A DNA stretch of 55,084 bases, taken from assembly GCA_016282145.1 (NCBI GenBank), contig JAEEJZ010000051.1:1-55084 (forward strand). Reading direction: 5' to 3'. Position numbers and translations under genes: made by a program. The notes below the pieces were generated by a model, which saw only the letters and a list, made by a program, of their open reading frames with translations, had not been told where the DNA came from and did not search any database. Positions 6,835 to 15,131 of the stretch are shown here, in pieces; the first letter of the stretch is position 1; each line of letters starts with the position of its first letter. This DNA is from Bacteroidales bacterium (lineage in GTDB: Bacteria > Bacteroidota > Bacteroidia > Bacteroidales > UBA932).

Positions 6835-8163
6835 TTAATACCCCAGCCGCTCCAGCGTAGCGACAGGATCGGGCACCGTGGACGGCGCCGAAGGGTTGAT
6901 TTTGCCGGCACGCAGGCCCTTGTCGATCAAGTATTGCAGGGTCAGGTCGGAACGGTTGGTAAAGAAACCGTCGGAGCGGCCGATCTGCTCCTCCATCTGC
7001 TCCAGCGAATCGAAAGAATAGGGATGGTTCAGCAGGCCCGCCTCTTTCACGAGTTTCGCCTGCCAGGGATGATTCAGTTCCTCATAATCATTCGGCGCAC
7101 CGGAAATGGAGGGACCGCTGATGGTCGCCCCGTTGGCCTTTGCCCAGTCCAGGATGGCGCGGAAGCCCGCTTCGGTATCCAGGTCCCCGCCGGGAATCTC
7201 TTCGGGACAGGGCGGCCAGAGCAGGAAACACATCGGCAACTTCCCCTTGAACACCGCATTGGCGCGGACAAGGGAGGCCGGCGAGAAGGTTTGCAGAATG
7301 ACTTTCCCGCGCGTCTTGCCCACCTGCACGAGTCCGTCCTTGTAAAACGCTGTTTCCTCAGGCTTCCGGGTGATGATGTTCCATCCGCAGGCATCGAGAA
7401 TGTCATAGACGCGCTGCTCCATATCCTCGGGATTGACTTCCGGTTCCTTGAACTCGATGTAAATGCCGGGACGGTGGCCGCTGTCGGCCGGATCATCGAC
7501 ATAGGCCTCTGAGAAATCGTAATCGAGGAATTCCATATAATCCCCGCCTTCCTTCGCTTCCGCACGGATTTCTGCCAGGCTTTTGCCGACATAATCCGCC
7601 TTGAGGCGATACGAAAGGATGCGGCGGCCAGCGGAATCGCGGCGGAGCATCCGCCCCTCCGCATAGGCAATCTGGTCCTGCAGCGCGGAGACATACTGGC
7701 TACCGACATAAGCGGCGCGGGCCTGCGCGGGCCGGTCTTCATTGAACCAACTTCCGGCATCCAGCATCAGCAGTTCCACATAATAATAGGAAGAGGCGAT
7801 ATAGGGGATAAACGATTCGGCATCGCATTGCAACTGCTTTTCGACATCGTCGGCGGCAAATCCGAGCGAAAGATAGAACTCCCTGCGGGTAGCGGGAATC
7901 TCAGGACCGAAGACTGTCTCAATATCGGTCGTCCGGGTCAGGAGTTCGTCGTGGTTGGCGAGGATAACGCCATCCTTGGTACATTGTAGGTCGGATTCGA
8001 GGTAATCGGCGCCCATTTCCCGGGCCCAGCGCCAGGCGCTCTCGGTCTCTTCGGGCGCCCAATAGGTGGAGCCGCGGTGCGCCATCACGGCATAAGGGGG
8101 AACAGGGCCCTCACAGGCGGAAAGCAGCGCCAGGGCTGCAAAGATAAGGCAAGCAGGTTTCAT
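6835..8163 (-). CDS. Glycerophosphodiester phosphodiesterase family lipoprotein
   Basis: A 442-aa protein with a lipoprotein signal (LLSAC, Cys17) and a GDPD TIM barrel. Catalytic and metal residues at the start are intact: HRG at 29-31, E56 and D58 in YLESDLQCTKDG, and His71 in NHDELLTRTT. Residues about 80-210 are an insertion between the first strands and the next motif GIYIEFKEPEV, making it longer than the usual 250-300 aa. It likely hydrolyses glycerophosphodiesters (deacylated phospholipids) at the cell envelope to glycerol-3-phosphate and an alcohol. A -7 box lies 4 nt before the ATG, so the mRNA is probably leaderless. Confidence 0.88.
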   Translation of the reverse strand: MKPACLIFAALALLSACEGPVPPYAVMAHRGSTYWAPEETESAWRWAREMGADYLESDLQCTKDGVILANHDELLTRTTDIETVFGPEIPATRREFYLSLGFAADDVEKQLQCDAESFIPYIASSYYYVELLMLDAGSWFNEDRPAQARAAYVGSQYVSALQDQIAYAEGRMLRRDSAGRRILSYRLKADYVGKSLAEIRAEAKEGGDYMEFLDYDFSEAYVDDPADSGHRPGIYIEFKEPEVNPEDMEQRVYDILDACGWNIITRKPEETAFYKDGLVQVGKTRGKVILQTFSPASLVRANAVFKGKLPMCFLLWPPCPEEIPGGDLDTEAGFRAILDWAKANGATISGPSISGAPNDYEELNHPWQAKLVKEAGLLNHPYSFDSLEQMEEQIGRSDGFFTNRSDLTLQYLIDKGLRAGKINPSAPSTVPDPVATLERLGY

Positions 8164-8167
8164 AGCC

Positions 8168-8175
8168 CAAAGTTA
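8168..8175 (-). promoter_or_regulatory. -7 promoter box for glycerophosphodiesterase gene
   Basis: Minus-strand TAACTTTG followed by GGCT and then ATG, the shortest spacing (4 nt) in the window. Confidence 0.6.
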
Positions 8176-8188
8176 AGCACTTTTACGC

Positions 8189-8227
8189 GAAAACGGTCCG
8201 CTTCCGAATGAGGAAGGGACCGTTTTC
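8189..8227 (-). terminator. Hairpin terminator after tRNA-Cys
   Basis: An 11-bp stem (GAAAACGGTCC with GGACCGTTTTC) containing an inner CTTCC/GGAAG helix. It lies between tRNA-Cys and the downstream gene on the same strand. The T-run is only four long, and the symmetrical A/T flanks make it potentially bidirectional. Confidence 0.7.
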
Positions 8228-8234
8228 CAAGAAG

Positions 8235-8305
8235 AGGTGACTGGCAGAATCGAACTGCCGTAGCAGGTTTTGCAGACCTGTGCCTAACCACTCGGCCAAA
8301 TCACC
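8235..8305 (-). tRNA. tRNA-Cys (anticodon GCA)
   Basis: On the minus strand the acceptor GGTGATT pairs with AGTCACC, with discriminator T. The anticodon arm is CAGGT-CTGCAAA-ACCTG, anticodon GCA (cysteine). The T-arm loop is TTCGATT. The discriminator U is the usual cysteine identity base. CCA is not encoded. Confidence 0.95.
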
Positions 8306-8315
8306 AAAGGGACTG

Positions 8316-8346
8316 CAAAGTTAGAAAAATAATCTGACTTCGCAAG
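8316..8346 (-). promoter_or_regulatory. tRNA-Cys promoter
   Basis: Minus-strand TAACTTTG (8316-8323) with CTTG (8343-8346) as a near-consensus -33, spacer 19 nt, 10 nt upstream of the tRNA 5' end. Confidence 0.65.
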
Positions 8347-8358
8347 TCCTTCAAAGAA

Positions 8359-8949
8359 TTATTCCGGGATCTTCGCACTGAAGTGCTTGAACATCACGGA
8401 CTCCACGGCAACGCAGACCACCGCGCAGAAAATGGAGGCAATCAGCGAGAGGAAGGCGCCGACCTTGGGAATCGAGCCCAACAGACCACACAAAATACTG
8501 ATGGCGATCACGAGCAGCAATTCCGTAGCGAAGATGCGCCACTTCTCACCATTGGTCACCTTGAAACTCAGGTCCAGCGCTTCGACGGGACGCATATTGC
8601 GGTCCACGAGGAAGTACAGCGCAAAACTCCAGGCTATACCGAGCACGATGGCCGGTACGAGCATAAAGAACGCAGCGGCGAACAGGCCCATTGCTTCCAA
8701 GCCCAGGAAGAGGAAGAGGTTACCGAGGTTGTCGAAGTTTTCCTTCTTGAAGAGGATGAGCGGATCCACCGCCTCACCGCGGCTCATCGCAATGACGAAT
8801 TTGACGATTCCCACGGTAGTACCTACGTTCAGGTAAGGAATCCACATCGTCAGGATATAGAGCACAATAGCGACCAGCAGGGATACAAAATTTTGGAGGG
8901 CGCAATTCACGCCCTCTTTAATCGTCTGGATAATATCAAGTTTTTCCAT
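8359..8949 (-). CDS. Integral membrane protein of unknown function
   Basis: A 196-aa protein with about five hydrophobic segments: VSLLVAIVLYILTMWIPYL, LFLFLGLEAMGLFAAAFFM, VLGIAWSFALYFLV, ATELLLVIAISILCGLLG and the C-terminal LSLIASIFCAVVCVAVESV. The arrangement resembles small Bacteroidota inner-membrane proteins related to the glycerophosphodiesterase membrane domain or DUF975, but no diagnostic motif is seen and I do not assign a function. It starts 6 nt after the DUF5723 gene and is the last gene of a three-gene leftward operon. A long opposite-strand frame here is a coding shadow. Confidence 0.8.
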   Translation of the reverse strand: MEKLDIIQTIKEGVNCALQNFVSLLVAIVLYILTMWIPYLNVGTTVGIVKFVIAMSRGEAVDPLILFKKENFDNLGNLFLFLGLEAMGLFAAAFFMLVPAIVLGIAWSFALYFLVDRNMRPVEALDLSFKVTNGEKWRIFATELLLVIAISILCGLLGSIPKVGAFLSLIASIFCAVVCVAVESVMFKHFSAKIPE

Positions 8950-8955
8950 GAACTA

Positions 8956-10296
8956 TCAGGATTTCTTGGTCTTCACGGAGATAAGGACACCCAGTTTTGC
9001 GGTCGTGTTGAGCGGGCCGATGGGAAGTCCCTGAGGCATGAACTTGTAGAAGCAGGTCTCTGCACCGACAAAGAAGGTGAAGGGGCCGGGACGCAGGTTC
9101 ATCGCAGCACCGAAGGTTCCGCCGTAATCGGTCCAACCATAGTTCGCGGTAAGGCTGAACCAGCGGGCAGGACTGATGGTCAGACCAGCACGGACGTCAT
9201 AGCGATTGGTCTGGATGGCGTAAGTACCCTGCAGACCGACGGAGAGTCCCTTGTAGAAAGGCATGTGATAACGGGCGCAGGCATTGACCGTCGTGGTCAG
9301 CATGCCGACGTTGCGCATCGGAGCATCCTGGACGGCAAACACCTGATTGACATAATCGGTGACATTCTTGCCTTCCATGATCTGGTCCTTGATCACGTTC
9401 TGTCCGTAAAGATTCTTGTTCCACATCATGGCACCCAGGTCAAGAACAGCAGCGGAAAGGTCCAGACCGAAGTCGGACTCCCAACTGATACCCAGGTCCA
9501 CAGCACCGCCGTAACCGGAGATACCGACCTTACCGAAGCCCGGATGCTCGAAATCATAACCGTCAGCGGTCTTGGGGAAAGCCAGGAGCGTGGTAGCAAG
9601 ATACATCTCGGTATTGGCGCTGGCCTTAGCCACCTCGTCCTCGATGAAATCCACTTTGAGGTTGTCGGCGTGGACCTTCGCGGCCGCAAGACCGAAGAGA
9701 CCCTTCAGCGTAAAGCCGAGACGGAGGTTCTTTGCTACCTCGAAGGAAGCGCTGATGGCCTGCTCGAGGTAGGCCTTCGTCTCTGCGTTCATCGACTGGA
9801 ACTCGTAATGCGTTCCCTTCCTGTCGGAAATCTCAAGAGGTTTGATCTGGGCAAGGAAATCCTTGCTCATGCCCAGATTCACCGCAGAGCGGAGACGGGT
9901 ATCGAAAGAAAGGAAAGCATTCTTACCTACCTTGAAACCGAAGGAGAGCAGGCTGAGGCTGAAATCCACGTTGAGCTTCGCACCCACCTCGGGGATGCCG
10001 GCCAGGAAGGTCTCCCTGGGAACCTTATCGTTCAGGAAGAGCAGCAACTGACCGTCCATGGGGAACAGGAAGTTATTGACACCCAGGTTAGTCTGCGCGT
10101 TAATGCCAATGTCGTTGAGCCCAAAGCCGATGAACATCATCGTGTTCTTGGCATCATGCATCGCGGGGTTCAGCTCATATTTGTAGACATAATCGTCCAG
10201 GAAATACGCGCTCTTCAATTCCTGAGCATTGCCACGCAAGGAAGGCAGCAGCGTGAAAAGCGCTGCTGCAGTCAAAGAAAATACAATTCGTTTCAT
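8956..10296 (-). CDS. DUF5723 family outer-membrane beta-barrel protein
   Basis: A 446-aa secreted protein with a cleavable signal peptide (MKRIVFSLTAAALFTLLP, then SLRGNAQ). The early segment LKSAYFLDDYVYKYELNPAM is the typical opening of the Bacteroidota DUF5723 family. The rest is made of alternating amphipathic strands (FLSFDTRLRSAVNLGMS, LGISWESDFGLDLSAAVLDLG, ISPARWFSLTANYGWTDYGG), consistent with an outer-membrane barrel. The family's function is not known. It follows the lipoprotein gene by 10 nt, so the lipoprotein, barrel and membrane protein are probably made together and may form one envelope complex. Confidence 0.85.
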   Translation of the reverse strand: MKRIVFSLTAAALFTLLPSLRGNAQELKSAYFLDDYVYKYELNPAMHDAKNTMMFIGFGLNDIGINAQTNLGVNNFLFPMDGQLLLFLNDKVPRETFLAGIPEVGAKLNVDFSLSLLSFGFKVGKNAFLSFDTRLRSAVNLGMSKDFLAQIKPLEISDRKGTHYEFQSMNAETKAYLEQAISASFEVAKNLRLGFTLKGLFGLAAAKVHADNLKVDFIEDEVAKASANTEMYLATTLLAFPKTADGYDFEHPGFGKVGISGYGGAVDLGISWESDFGLDLSAAVLDLGAMMWNKNLYGQNVIKDQIMEGKNVTDYVNQVFAVQDAPMRNVGMLTTTVNACARYHMPFYKGLSVGLQGTYAIQTNRYDVRAGLTISPARWFSLTANYGWTDYGGTFGAAMNLRPGPFTFFVGAETCFYKFMPQGLPIGPLNTTAKLGVLISVKTKKS

Positions 10297-10306
10297 TTAT
10301 AATTGG

Positions 10307-11479
10307 TTATTTGTCTCCTAATCTACCTGTCACACGAATCAGCTGCTTGCCTTCGGAATTCCGCTTCACATCCACGGAGATGGTGGTGGAATCCTCATTG
10401 ACGGCATAGGTGGCCTTGTTTCCACAGAGTGTGGCAGTCAGGTCGATCACTGCCTTGGGAAATGCGGTCGCGCCCGTAGGGCAGGTCGCCTTCACGGTGA
10501 GTTCCTGGGTCAGCTGCTGGCCGTCCAGGGAAGGATTGACCTCGGGGCACTCCACAAAGATATTCGCAGGCTCCACCAGGGCCAGGGACATCTTCAGCGG
10601 CAGGCTGTGCTTGACGATGATGTCCGCCTCAAGGGCCGTAATGGCAATGAACTCAGAGAAATCAGCACCGGAGAGGTCGAATTCGTGACGCATCGTAAAC
10701 GGCTCGCCGTTCTTGACGATGAAGGGGAATACGCTCTGGGCAGTGAACTCCAACGCACCGGAGACCGCACCCGTGGGGACTTCGCCCGACTTCGGCACTT
10801 CGACAAACTTGGAAACCTTGGCGTCTTCAATCTTCAACTCTTCAGGGCTGTCCTTGAAGATTTCGGCAAAGGGCTTATCGGAAATAATCTTGGCATCGAC
10901 GCTCTGGGCCTTGCCTTCCGCAAGATTCGCCTTCTCGGACACCATCACGGAAATTTCCTTCTCCGGGATAGCGGGGATTTCAGCCTCGATTTCGAACGAC
11001 TTGCCCGCTTTTTTATTGGTCACCGTCGCCGTATATTTCAGGGGAATACCCAGTTCATTCTTCACTTTGATGATGAAGTGAGGATTGTCCAGGGCCTTGA
11101 AGATATCATCCTTGGGGAATTTCTTGGAAATGGGGATCTTGACGACCATATCGCAAGCCGCAGGAAGTGAAAGCTCCTCGCCCTGATTCAGTTGTTCAAC
11201 CTGCTGGGGAGGGATCTCCGTCGTAACCGGCTCCGTTGCAGGAGAGGAAACGGTGATTTCGGTTTCACCGCTCTCGTTCTGGGTCTGGGTCACCTCGGCT
11301 TCATCGTTGTCATATTTCATGAGTTCATTCACCGGGGAAACGGGTGATTCCTCAGCGGTGATCTCAAGACTGACCGTAGCGTTCGTGTCCAGATTGTTGG
11401 TGTCATAAGACTTGTCCACACAGGACGCAGCCAGTGCGCCGACGAAGGCAGCCACGACTAAATAGACTAACTTTTTCAT
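10307..11479 (-). CDS. Hypothetical secreted lipoprotein, first gene of DUF5723 operon
   Basis: The start chosen is the ATG at 11479, giving MKKLVYLVVAAFVGALAASC with lipobox Cys20. The frame stays open upstream to a TTG at 11632, but that stretch contains a terminator-like hairpin and no signal sequence. The 390-aa mature protein has an acidic linker (residues 35-90, rich in Glu, Thr, Pro) and then repeated beta-rich segments such as VKNELGIPLKYTATVTNK and VEPANIFVECPEVNPSLDG, suggesting Ig-like or DUF4493/adhesin-like folds. I do not recognise the family. It leads the operon with the DUF5723 barrel and a membrane protein, and a -7 box at 11513-11520 gives a leader of about 30 nt. Confidence 0.8.
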   Translation of the reverse strand: MKKLVYLVVAAFVGALAASCVDKSYDTNNLDTNATVSLEITAEESPVSPVNELMKYDNDEAEVTQTQNESGETEITVSSPATEPVTTEIPPQQVEQLNQGEELSLPAACDMVVKIPISKKFPKDDIFKALDNPHFIIKVKNELGIPLKYTATVTNKKAGKSFEIEAEIPAIPEKEISVMVSEKANLAEGKAQSVDAKIISDKPFAEIFKDSPEELKIEDAKVSKFVEVPKSGEVPTGAVSGALEFTAQSVFPFIVKNGEPFTMRHEFDLSGADFSEFIAITALEADIIVKHSLPLKMSLALVEPANIFVECPEVNPSLDGQQLTQELTVKATCPTGATAFPKAVIDLTATLCGNKATYAVNEDSTTISVDVKRNSEGKQLIRVTGRLGDK

Positions 11480-11512
11480 AATATAAAAGGTTAATAGTTT
11501 CCTATTCATCCA

Positions 11513-11520
11513 CAAATATA
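11513..11520 (-). promoter_or_regulatory. -7 promoter box for lipoprotein-DUF5723 operon
   Basis: Minus-strand TATATTTG, 33 nt before the ATG at 11479 and downstream of the hairpin at 11564-11593. The -33 element is weak. Confidence 0.55.
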
Positions 11521-11550
11521 GTAAAAAAATCAAGAAATTGCGCACTGGAC

Positions 11551-11593
11551 ACAAAAAAAGAAAAGAGTTGTGACCCTCACGGGCGACAACTCT
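11551..11593 (-). terminator. GNRA-capped hairpin with U-tract
   Basis: On the minus strand, AGAGTTGT pairs with ACAACTCT, then there is a small internal loop, then CCC-GTGA-GGG with a GNRA-type tetraloop, followed by TTTTCTTTTTTT. The orientation is set by the T-run, which lies only on the minus-strand 3' side. Confidence 0.75.
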
Positions 11594-11668
11594 ACTAACC
11601 ACATAATTAATAACACTAAAACTAATAACCAATAGGATTGACGGACCAGAGCGGTCACTTACTCAACC
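11552..11668 (-). ncRNA. Candidate small RNA or attenuated leader
   Basis: A complete small transcription unit on the minus strand inside the longest gene-free stretch of the window. A full promoter lies at 11675-11705 and a hairpin with U-tract at 11551-11593, giving a predicted RNA of about 115 nt. The 5' part can fold into GGTTGA...GACC-GCTCT-GGTC...TCAATCC (about 11639-11667). The middle is AU-rich and the 3' end is the terminator hairpin. It could be a free sRNA or a leader whose read-through feeds the lipoprotein operon downstream. No known RNA family is recognised. Confidence 0.5.
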
Positions 11669-11674
11669 CGAATG

Positions 11675-11705
11675 CAAAGGTAGGGATTATTTTTTAATTT
11701 ACAAA
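11675..11705 (-). promoter_or_regulatory. Promoter of candidate small RNA
   Basis: Minus-strand TTTG (11702-11705), 19-nt spacer, TACCTTTG (11675-11682). This is one of the best consensus promoters in the window and has no ATG-initiated gene directly behind it. Confidence 0.75.
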
Positions 11706-11860
11706 TATTTTTAATAATTTTTTGAAAAAATTTTTTCTCATTTTATAAGTGATTGTTATTCAATTAGTTCAAAATACGCTAAACAGTACGAAAAAGAAGT
11801 AAAATCAGTAAGCACAATTCTTTAAGAACGTTTCCGGCAGAAGTTCTGACAATTTTTCCG
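11706..11860. other. AT-rich intergenic stretch
   Basis: Between the small-RNA promoter and the SGNH gene promoter the sequence is very AT-rich (runs of T and A around 11690-11760), in contrast with the GC-rich genes. No ORF, tRNA or clear hairpin is seen. It may be an upstream promoter element or a binding site for nucleoid proteins. Confidence 0.4.
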
Positions 11861-11868
11861 TATCTTCG
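11861..11868 (+). promoter_or_regulatory. -7 promoter box for SGNH-MBOAT operon
   Basis: TATCTTCG, 6 nt before the ATG at 11875. This is the likely start of the rightward eight-gene operon. Confidence 0.5.
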
Positions 11869-11874
11869 CATTCT

Positions 11875-13266
11875 ATGTCCCGGAAAAAGGTATTGCTATT
11901 CATCGTATCAGTATTCGCCCTCACGGCGATGCTGAGTTTCATGATACCTGAAGACGGACTGACCCTCACGCTGAAATTCCCCACCCCGCAGGAACTCCTG
12001 GACGCGGTCCTTCCGGCCCAAGAAGAGCCGGCTCCGCAGATCGACCCTGCCGAACTGCTGGCCCGGGCGGAAGCCGCCCGCCGCGATTCCCTGGAGAACG
12101 AACGCCTGCTCGCCTACCTGAGCGAAGATCCGGCGCGCATCCAGTTCCCGGACGGGGATTACGCCCTTTTCGACGAACTCTTCGAAAGTCTCGACCGCGG
12201 CATGGAGGCATCTACGCGCATCATCCATTACGGCGACAGCCAGATCGAGGAAGACCGGATGTCGGCCACGCTGCGCGAACTCCTGCAGGAACGCTTCGGC
12301 GGCGGCGGTCCGGGACTGCTCCCCTGCACCAAGAACTTCACCATCACGACGACGACGCAGACCAACGGCAATGCCAGCCACTATTCCGCCTATTATTTCG
12401 GCGGAGGTTCGCGGGCCGACGGGCATTACGGCCCCGCCGGACGCTCTTCCCGCCTGAACAGTGACTGCGTATTCAGCGTTGTCCCGGCTAGCGGCGCCGG
12501 CGCGCACAGCAGTTGCTATAACCGCCTGACCGTCGTCACCGCCCCTCCTACCAAGGCTTTCCGCATCCGTTGCGGCGACAGCACCTTCGTCGCCAATCCC
12601 TGCGCAGACGGGCGGCAGGTCTGCTTCTACCGTTTCCCGCTCCCGGACAGCAGTTCGCGCGCGAAAGTCAGCATCGGCGCCGGAGCGGAAGTATACGGCA
12701 TCAGCCTGGATCAGGAAGGCGGCGTCAGCATCGACAATGCGGCGATGCGCGGCTGCTCGGGAACGATTTTTACCCGCATCGATGCCCGCAGCCTCGAGGA
12801 TTACTACGCGGATGCGCGCGTGCGCCTCATCATCTACCAGTTCGGCGGCAATATGGTACCCGCCTGCACGGGAAAGAAAGCCATATCGCACTATAAGGAA
12901 TTGGTCGTCAGGGAATTGGAGTACCTTTCCGAACGGGCTCCCGGGGCACGTATCCTCTTTATCAGCCCTTCGGACATGAGCACGAACATCCGCGGGACGA
13001 TGGATACCTATCCCCAACTTCCGGCGATGGTGGACTCGCTGCGCTGCGCCGCGCACGAATGCGGAGCGGCGTACTGGGACCTCTATGCGGCCATGGGAGG
13101 CAAGGGCTCGATGCCCCGCTGGGTCAGGGAGAATCCCCCGCTCGCGGGCGGCGACTACATCCATTTCACCCGGAAAGGCGCCGAGACCGCTTCACGGCTG
13201 CTTTACAACTCCCTGATGGTGAGTTACGATTATTATCAATATAGGAAAACGCACAAGCGACAGTAG
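11875..13266 (+). CDS. SGNH/GDSL-like hydrolase, membrane-anchored, partner of MBOAT
   Basis: A 463-aa protein with one N-terminal transmembrane anchor (VLLFIVSVFALTAMLSFMI), an acidic/Ala-rich linker and an SGNH fold. Block I is YGDSQ with nucleophile Ser122, the Asn block reads YQFGGNMV, and the catalytic Asp/His pair is D427 and H430 in GDYIHFTRKG. The stop codon is directly followed by the ATG of the MBOAT gene, a pairing known from AlgI/AlgJ-AlgX and PatA/PatB type O-acetylation systems. There the membrane protein passes the acyl group across the membrane and the SGNH partner places it on the glycan. The acceptor here is unknown; an exopolysaccharide, O-antigen or peptidoglycan are all possible. 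Confidence 0.85.
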   Translation: MSRKKVLLFIVSVFALTAMLSFMIPEDGLTLTLKFPTPQELLDAVLPAQEEPAPQIDPAELLARAEAARRDSLENERLLAYLSEDPARIQFPDGDYALFDELFESLDRGMEASTRIIHYGDSQIEEDRMSATLRELLQERFGGGGPGLLPCTKNFTITTTTQTNGNASHYSAYYFGGGSRADGHYGPAGRSSRLNSDCVFSVVPASGAGAHSSCYNRLTVVTAPPTKAFRIRCGDSTFVANPCADGRQVCFYRFPLPDSSSRAKVSIGAGAEVYGISLDQEGGVSIDNAAMRGCSGTIFTRIDARSLEDYYADARVRLIIYQFGGNMVPACTGKKAISHYKELVVRELEYLSERAPGARILFISPSDMSTNIRGTMDTYPQLPAMVDSLRCAAHECGAAYWDLYAAMGGKGSMPRWVRENPPLAGGDYIHFTRKGAETASRLLYNSLMVSYDYYQYRKTHKRQ

Positions 13267-15111
13267 ATGGAAACCTTCCTGCTCTTCAATCCGGACTCCC
13301 CGCTGATTTTCACCCAGTTCTACTTCTGGGCGTTCTTCGGGGTGGTCTACGCGATTTTCGCCCTGATCGGGAGCAGGCCGCTGTTGCGCAACGCTTTCCT
13401 TTTCCTGGCCAGCCTGTTCTTCTACTACCGGACGAGCGGGCTGTCGGTCCTGCTGTTGCTCTTCGCCATCGCCGCAGGCTATCTGCTGGCGCTGTGGATG
13501 GCCCGCTGCCGCAAAGGCGGCTTCTGGCGCGGATTCTTCCTGACGCTCAGCATCGCCATCAACCTGGGTCTGCTCTGCTACTTCAAATATGCCTATTTCT
13601 TTGCCGATGTGCTCAGGCAATTGACCGGTATCGAGTTCGCGGTAACGGACATTTTCGCGCAGGCAGGCAATATGCTGGCGGGCAGGGAACTTTTCAAGGT
13701 CGATGCGATCGTGCTGCCGGTGGGCATCTCGTTCTTCATCTTCCAACTCATCAGTTATGCGATGGATGTCTATCGCGATGAGGTGAAACCGGTACGGAAC
13801 CCGCTGGATTTCGGCTTTTACGTGAGTTTCTTCCCGCAGTTGGTGGCGGGTCCCATCGTCCGTGCATCCGAATTCATCCCGCAACTGCACCGGAACTTCA
13901 ATTTGAGCCGCAGAGCCTTCGGGATTGCCGTTTTCTGGATTCTGAACGGTCTGGCAAAGAAGATTATCCTGAGCGACTATATCGCCGTGAACTTCGTGGA
14001 CCGCGTGTTCGACAATCCCCTGCTCTTTTCGGGCTTCGAGAACCTGGTCGCGCTGTTCGCCTATTCGCTGCAGGTGTACGCCGATTTCTCCGGCTATACG
14101 GACATCGCCATCGGCGTCGCAGCCCTGATGGGCTTCTACCTGCCCAAGAACTTCAATTCGCCCTATAAGGCGACGAACCCCCAGGATTTCTGGCGCAGGT
14201 GGCACATGTCGCTGAGCCGCTGGCTCAAGTCCTATTTATATATTCCGCTGGGCGGCAACCGCAGGGCGAGTTTCGGAACCTGGTTCTGGATCCTGGTGTT
14301 TGCCGCGGTGGCGCTGATCCTTTCCGGCAGTGCGCTCGTCGCCGCCATCATCGCCATAAGCGGTATTTCAATGACCCTGATCGGCATTTTCAGCCAGAAG
14401 CACCGCAAGAAAATCATCTCAAACATCAACCGCTTCATCACGATGCTCTTCGGCGGCATGTGGCACGGCGCAAGCTGGAATTTCATCATCTGGGGCGGGC
14501 TGAACGGCATCGGCATGATCATCTACATCCTTTGGAAGGAGATGCGATGGGGCTGGCGCGTCGGGCTTTGCCTGCTCGCGACGGGCTTTGTCCTGGCGAT
14601 GCAGCAATGCTTCCCTGCGCCGATTTGGAACATCCTGCTGGTCTGGAGCGCGGTCATTAGCGCCGTCACGCTGATACGGGCCCTGAACGCCGCCGTCTCC
14701 CATAAGCCCGAGGGCGGTCTGCGGAAGGCACTCGGGGTATTCTGGGGCGTGGCGCAGACCTTTACCTTCATCACCTTTACCCGGCTGTTCTTCCGCAGCG
14801 GCTCCAACCTCGATCCCGCCACCGCCAACGAAGTGGCCTGGAAGACCGCACGCGACATGGTCAATCAGATCGGCTCCGCCTGGAACCCCGCGACCATCCC
14901 GACGATTTGCTTCGAATACCGCCGCGTCTTCCTGCTGGTCATCGCCGGACTGCTGATCCATTGGATTCCGGAACGCTGGAAACGGCGCTACCGCCTGGCG
15001 TTCGCCGGCACTCCCCTGCCGCTGATGGCCCTGCTTGCCGTCGCCGTCATCCTGCTGGTCTATCAGTTCGTTACCGCTGACACCCAGCCTTTCATCTATT
15101 TTCAGTTCTAG
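13267..15111 (+). CDS. MBOAT family membrane-bound O-acyltransferase
   Basis: A 614-aa polytopic protein of the AlgI/DltB/PatA class. The signature region DFSGYTDIAIGVAALMGFYL, then NFNSPYKATNPQDFWRRWHMSLSRWL and YLYIPLGGNR is complete, and the catalytic His is H400 in GGMWHGASWNFIIWGGLNG. About ten to twelve hydrophobic segments are present, including a C-terminal pair that extends beyond the usual 470-510 aa. Between YIPLGGNR and the catalytic motif there is an additional hydrophobic segment and a Lys-rich loop (FSQKHRKKIISN). It is predicted to move an acyl group, probably acetyl, from a cytoplasmic donor to the SGNH partner. It is immediately downstream of that partner with no gap. Confidence 0.92.
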   Translation: METFLLFNPDSPLIFTQFYFWAFFGVVYAIFALIGSRPLLRNAFLFLASLFFYYRTSGLSVLLLLFAIAAGYLLALWMARCRKGGFWRGFFLTLSIAINLGLLCYFKYAYFFADVLRQLTGIEFAVTDIFAQAGNMLAGRELFKVDAIVLPVGISFFIFQLISYAMDVYRDEVKPVRNPLDFGFYVSFFPQLVAGPIVRASEFIPQLHRNFNLSRRAFGIAVFWILNGLAKKIILSDYIAVNFVDRVFDNPLLFSGFENLVALFAYSLQVYADFSGYTDIAIGVAALMGFYLPKNFNSPYKATNPQDFWRRWHMSLSRWLKSYLYIPLGGNRRASFGTWFWILVFAAVALILSGSALVAAIIAISGISMTLIGIFSQKHRKKIISNINRFITMLFGGMWHGASWNFIIWGGLNGIGMIIYILWKEMRWGWRVGLCLLATGFVLAMQQCFPAPIWNILLVWSAVISAVTLIRALNAAVSHKPEGGLRKALGVFWGVAQTFTFITFTRLFFRSGSNLDPATANEVAWKTARDMVNQIGSAWNPATIPTICFEYRRVFLLVIAGLLIHWIPERWKRRYRLAFAGTPLPLMALLAVAVILLVYQFVTADTQPFIYFQF

Positions 15112-15131
15112 TCTATTTACCCCTGACGAAT

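Noticed and set aside
8383..10302. Long plus-strand open frame of 639 codons
   Set aside because: It lies opposite the membrane protein and DUF5723 genes, which have clear signal peptide and family features. Its composition (His, Gln, Glu-rich, no domain) is typical of antisense shadows in GC-rich genes.
11480..11632. N-terminal extension of the lipoprotein (TTG start at 11632)
   Set aside because: The stretch contains the hairpin terminator and a -7 box, and would bury the signal peptide. The ATG at 11479 gives a clean lipobox.
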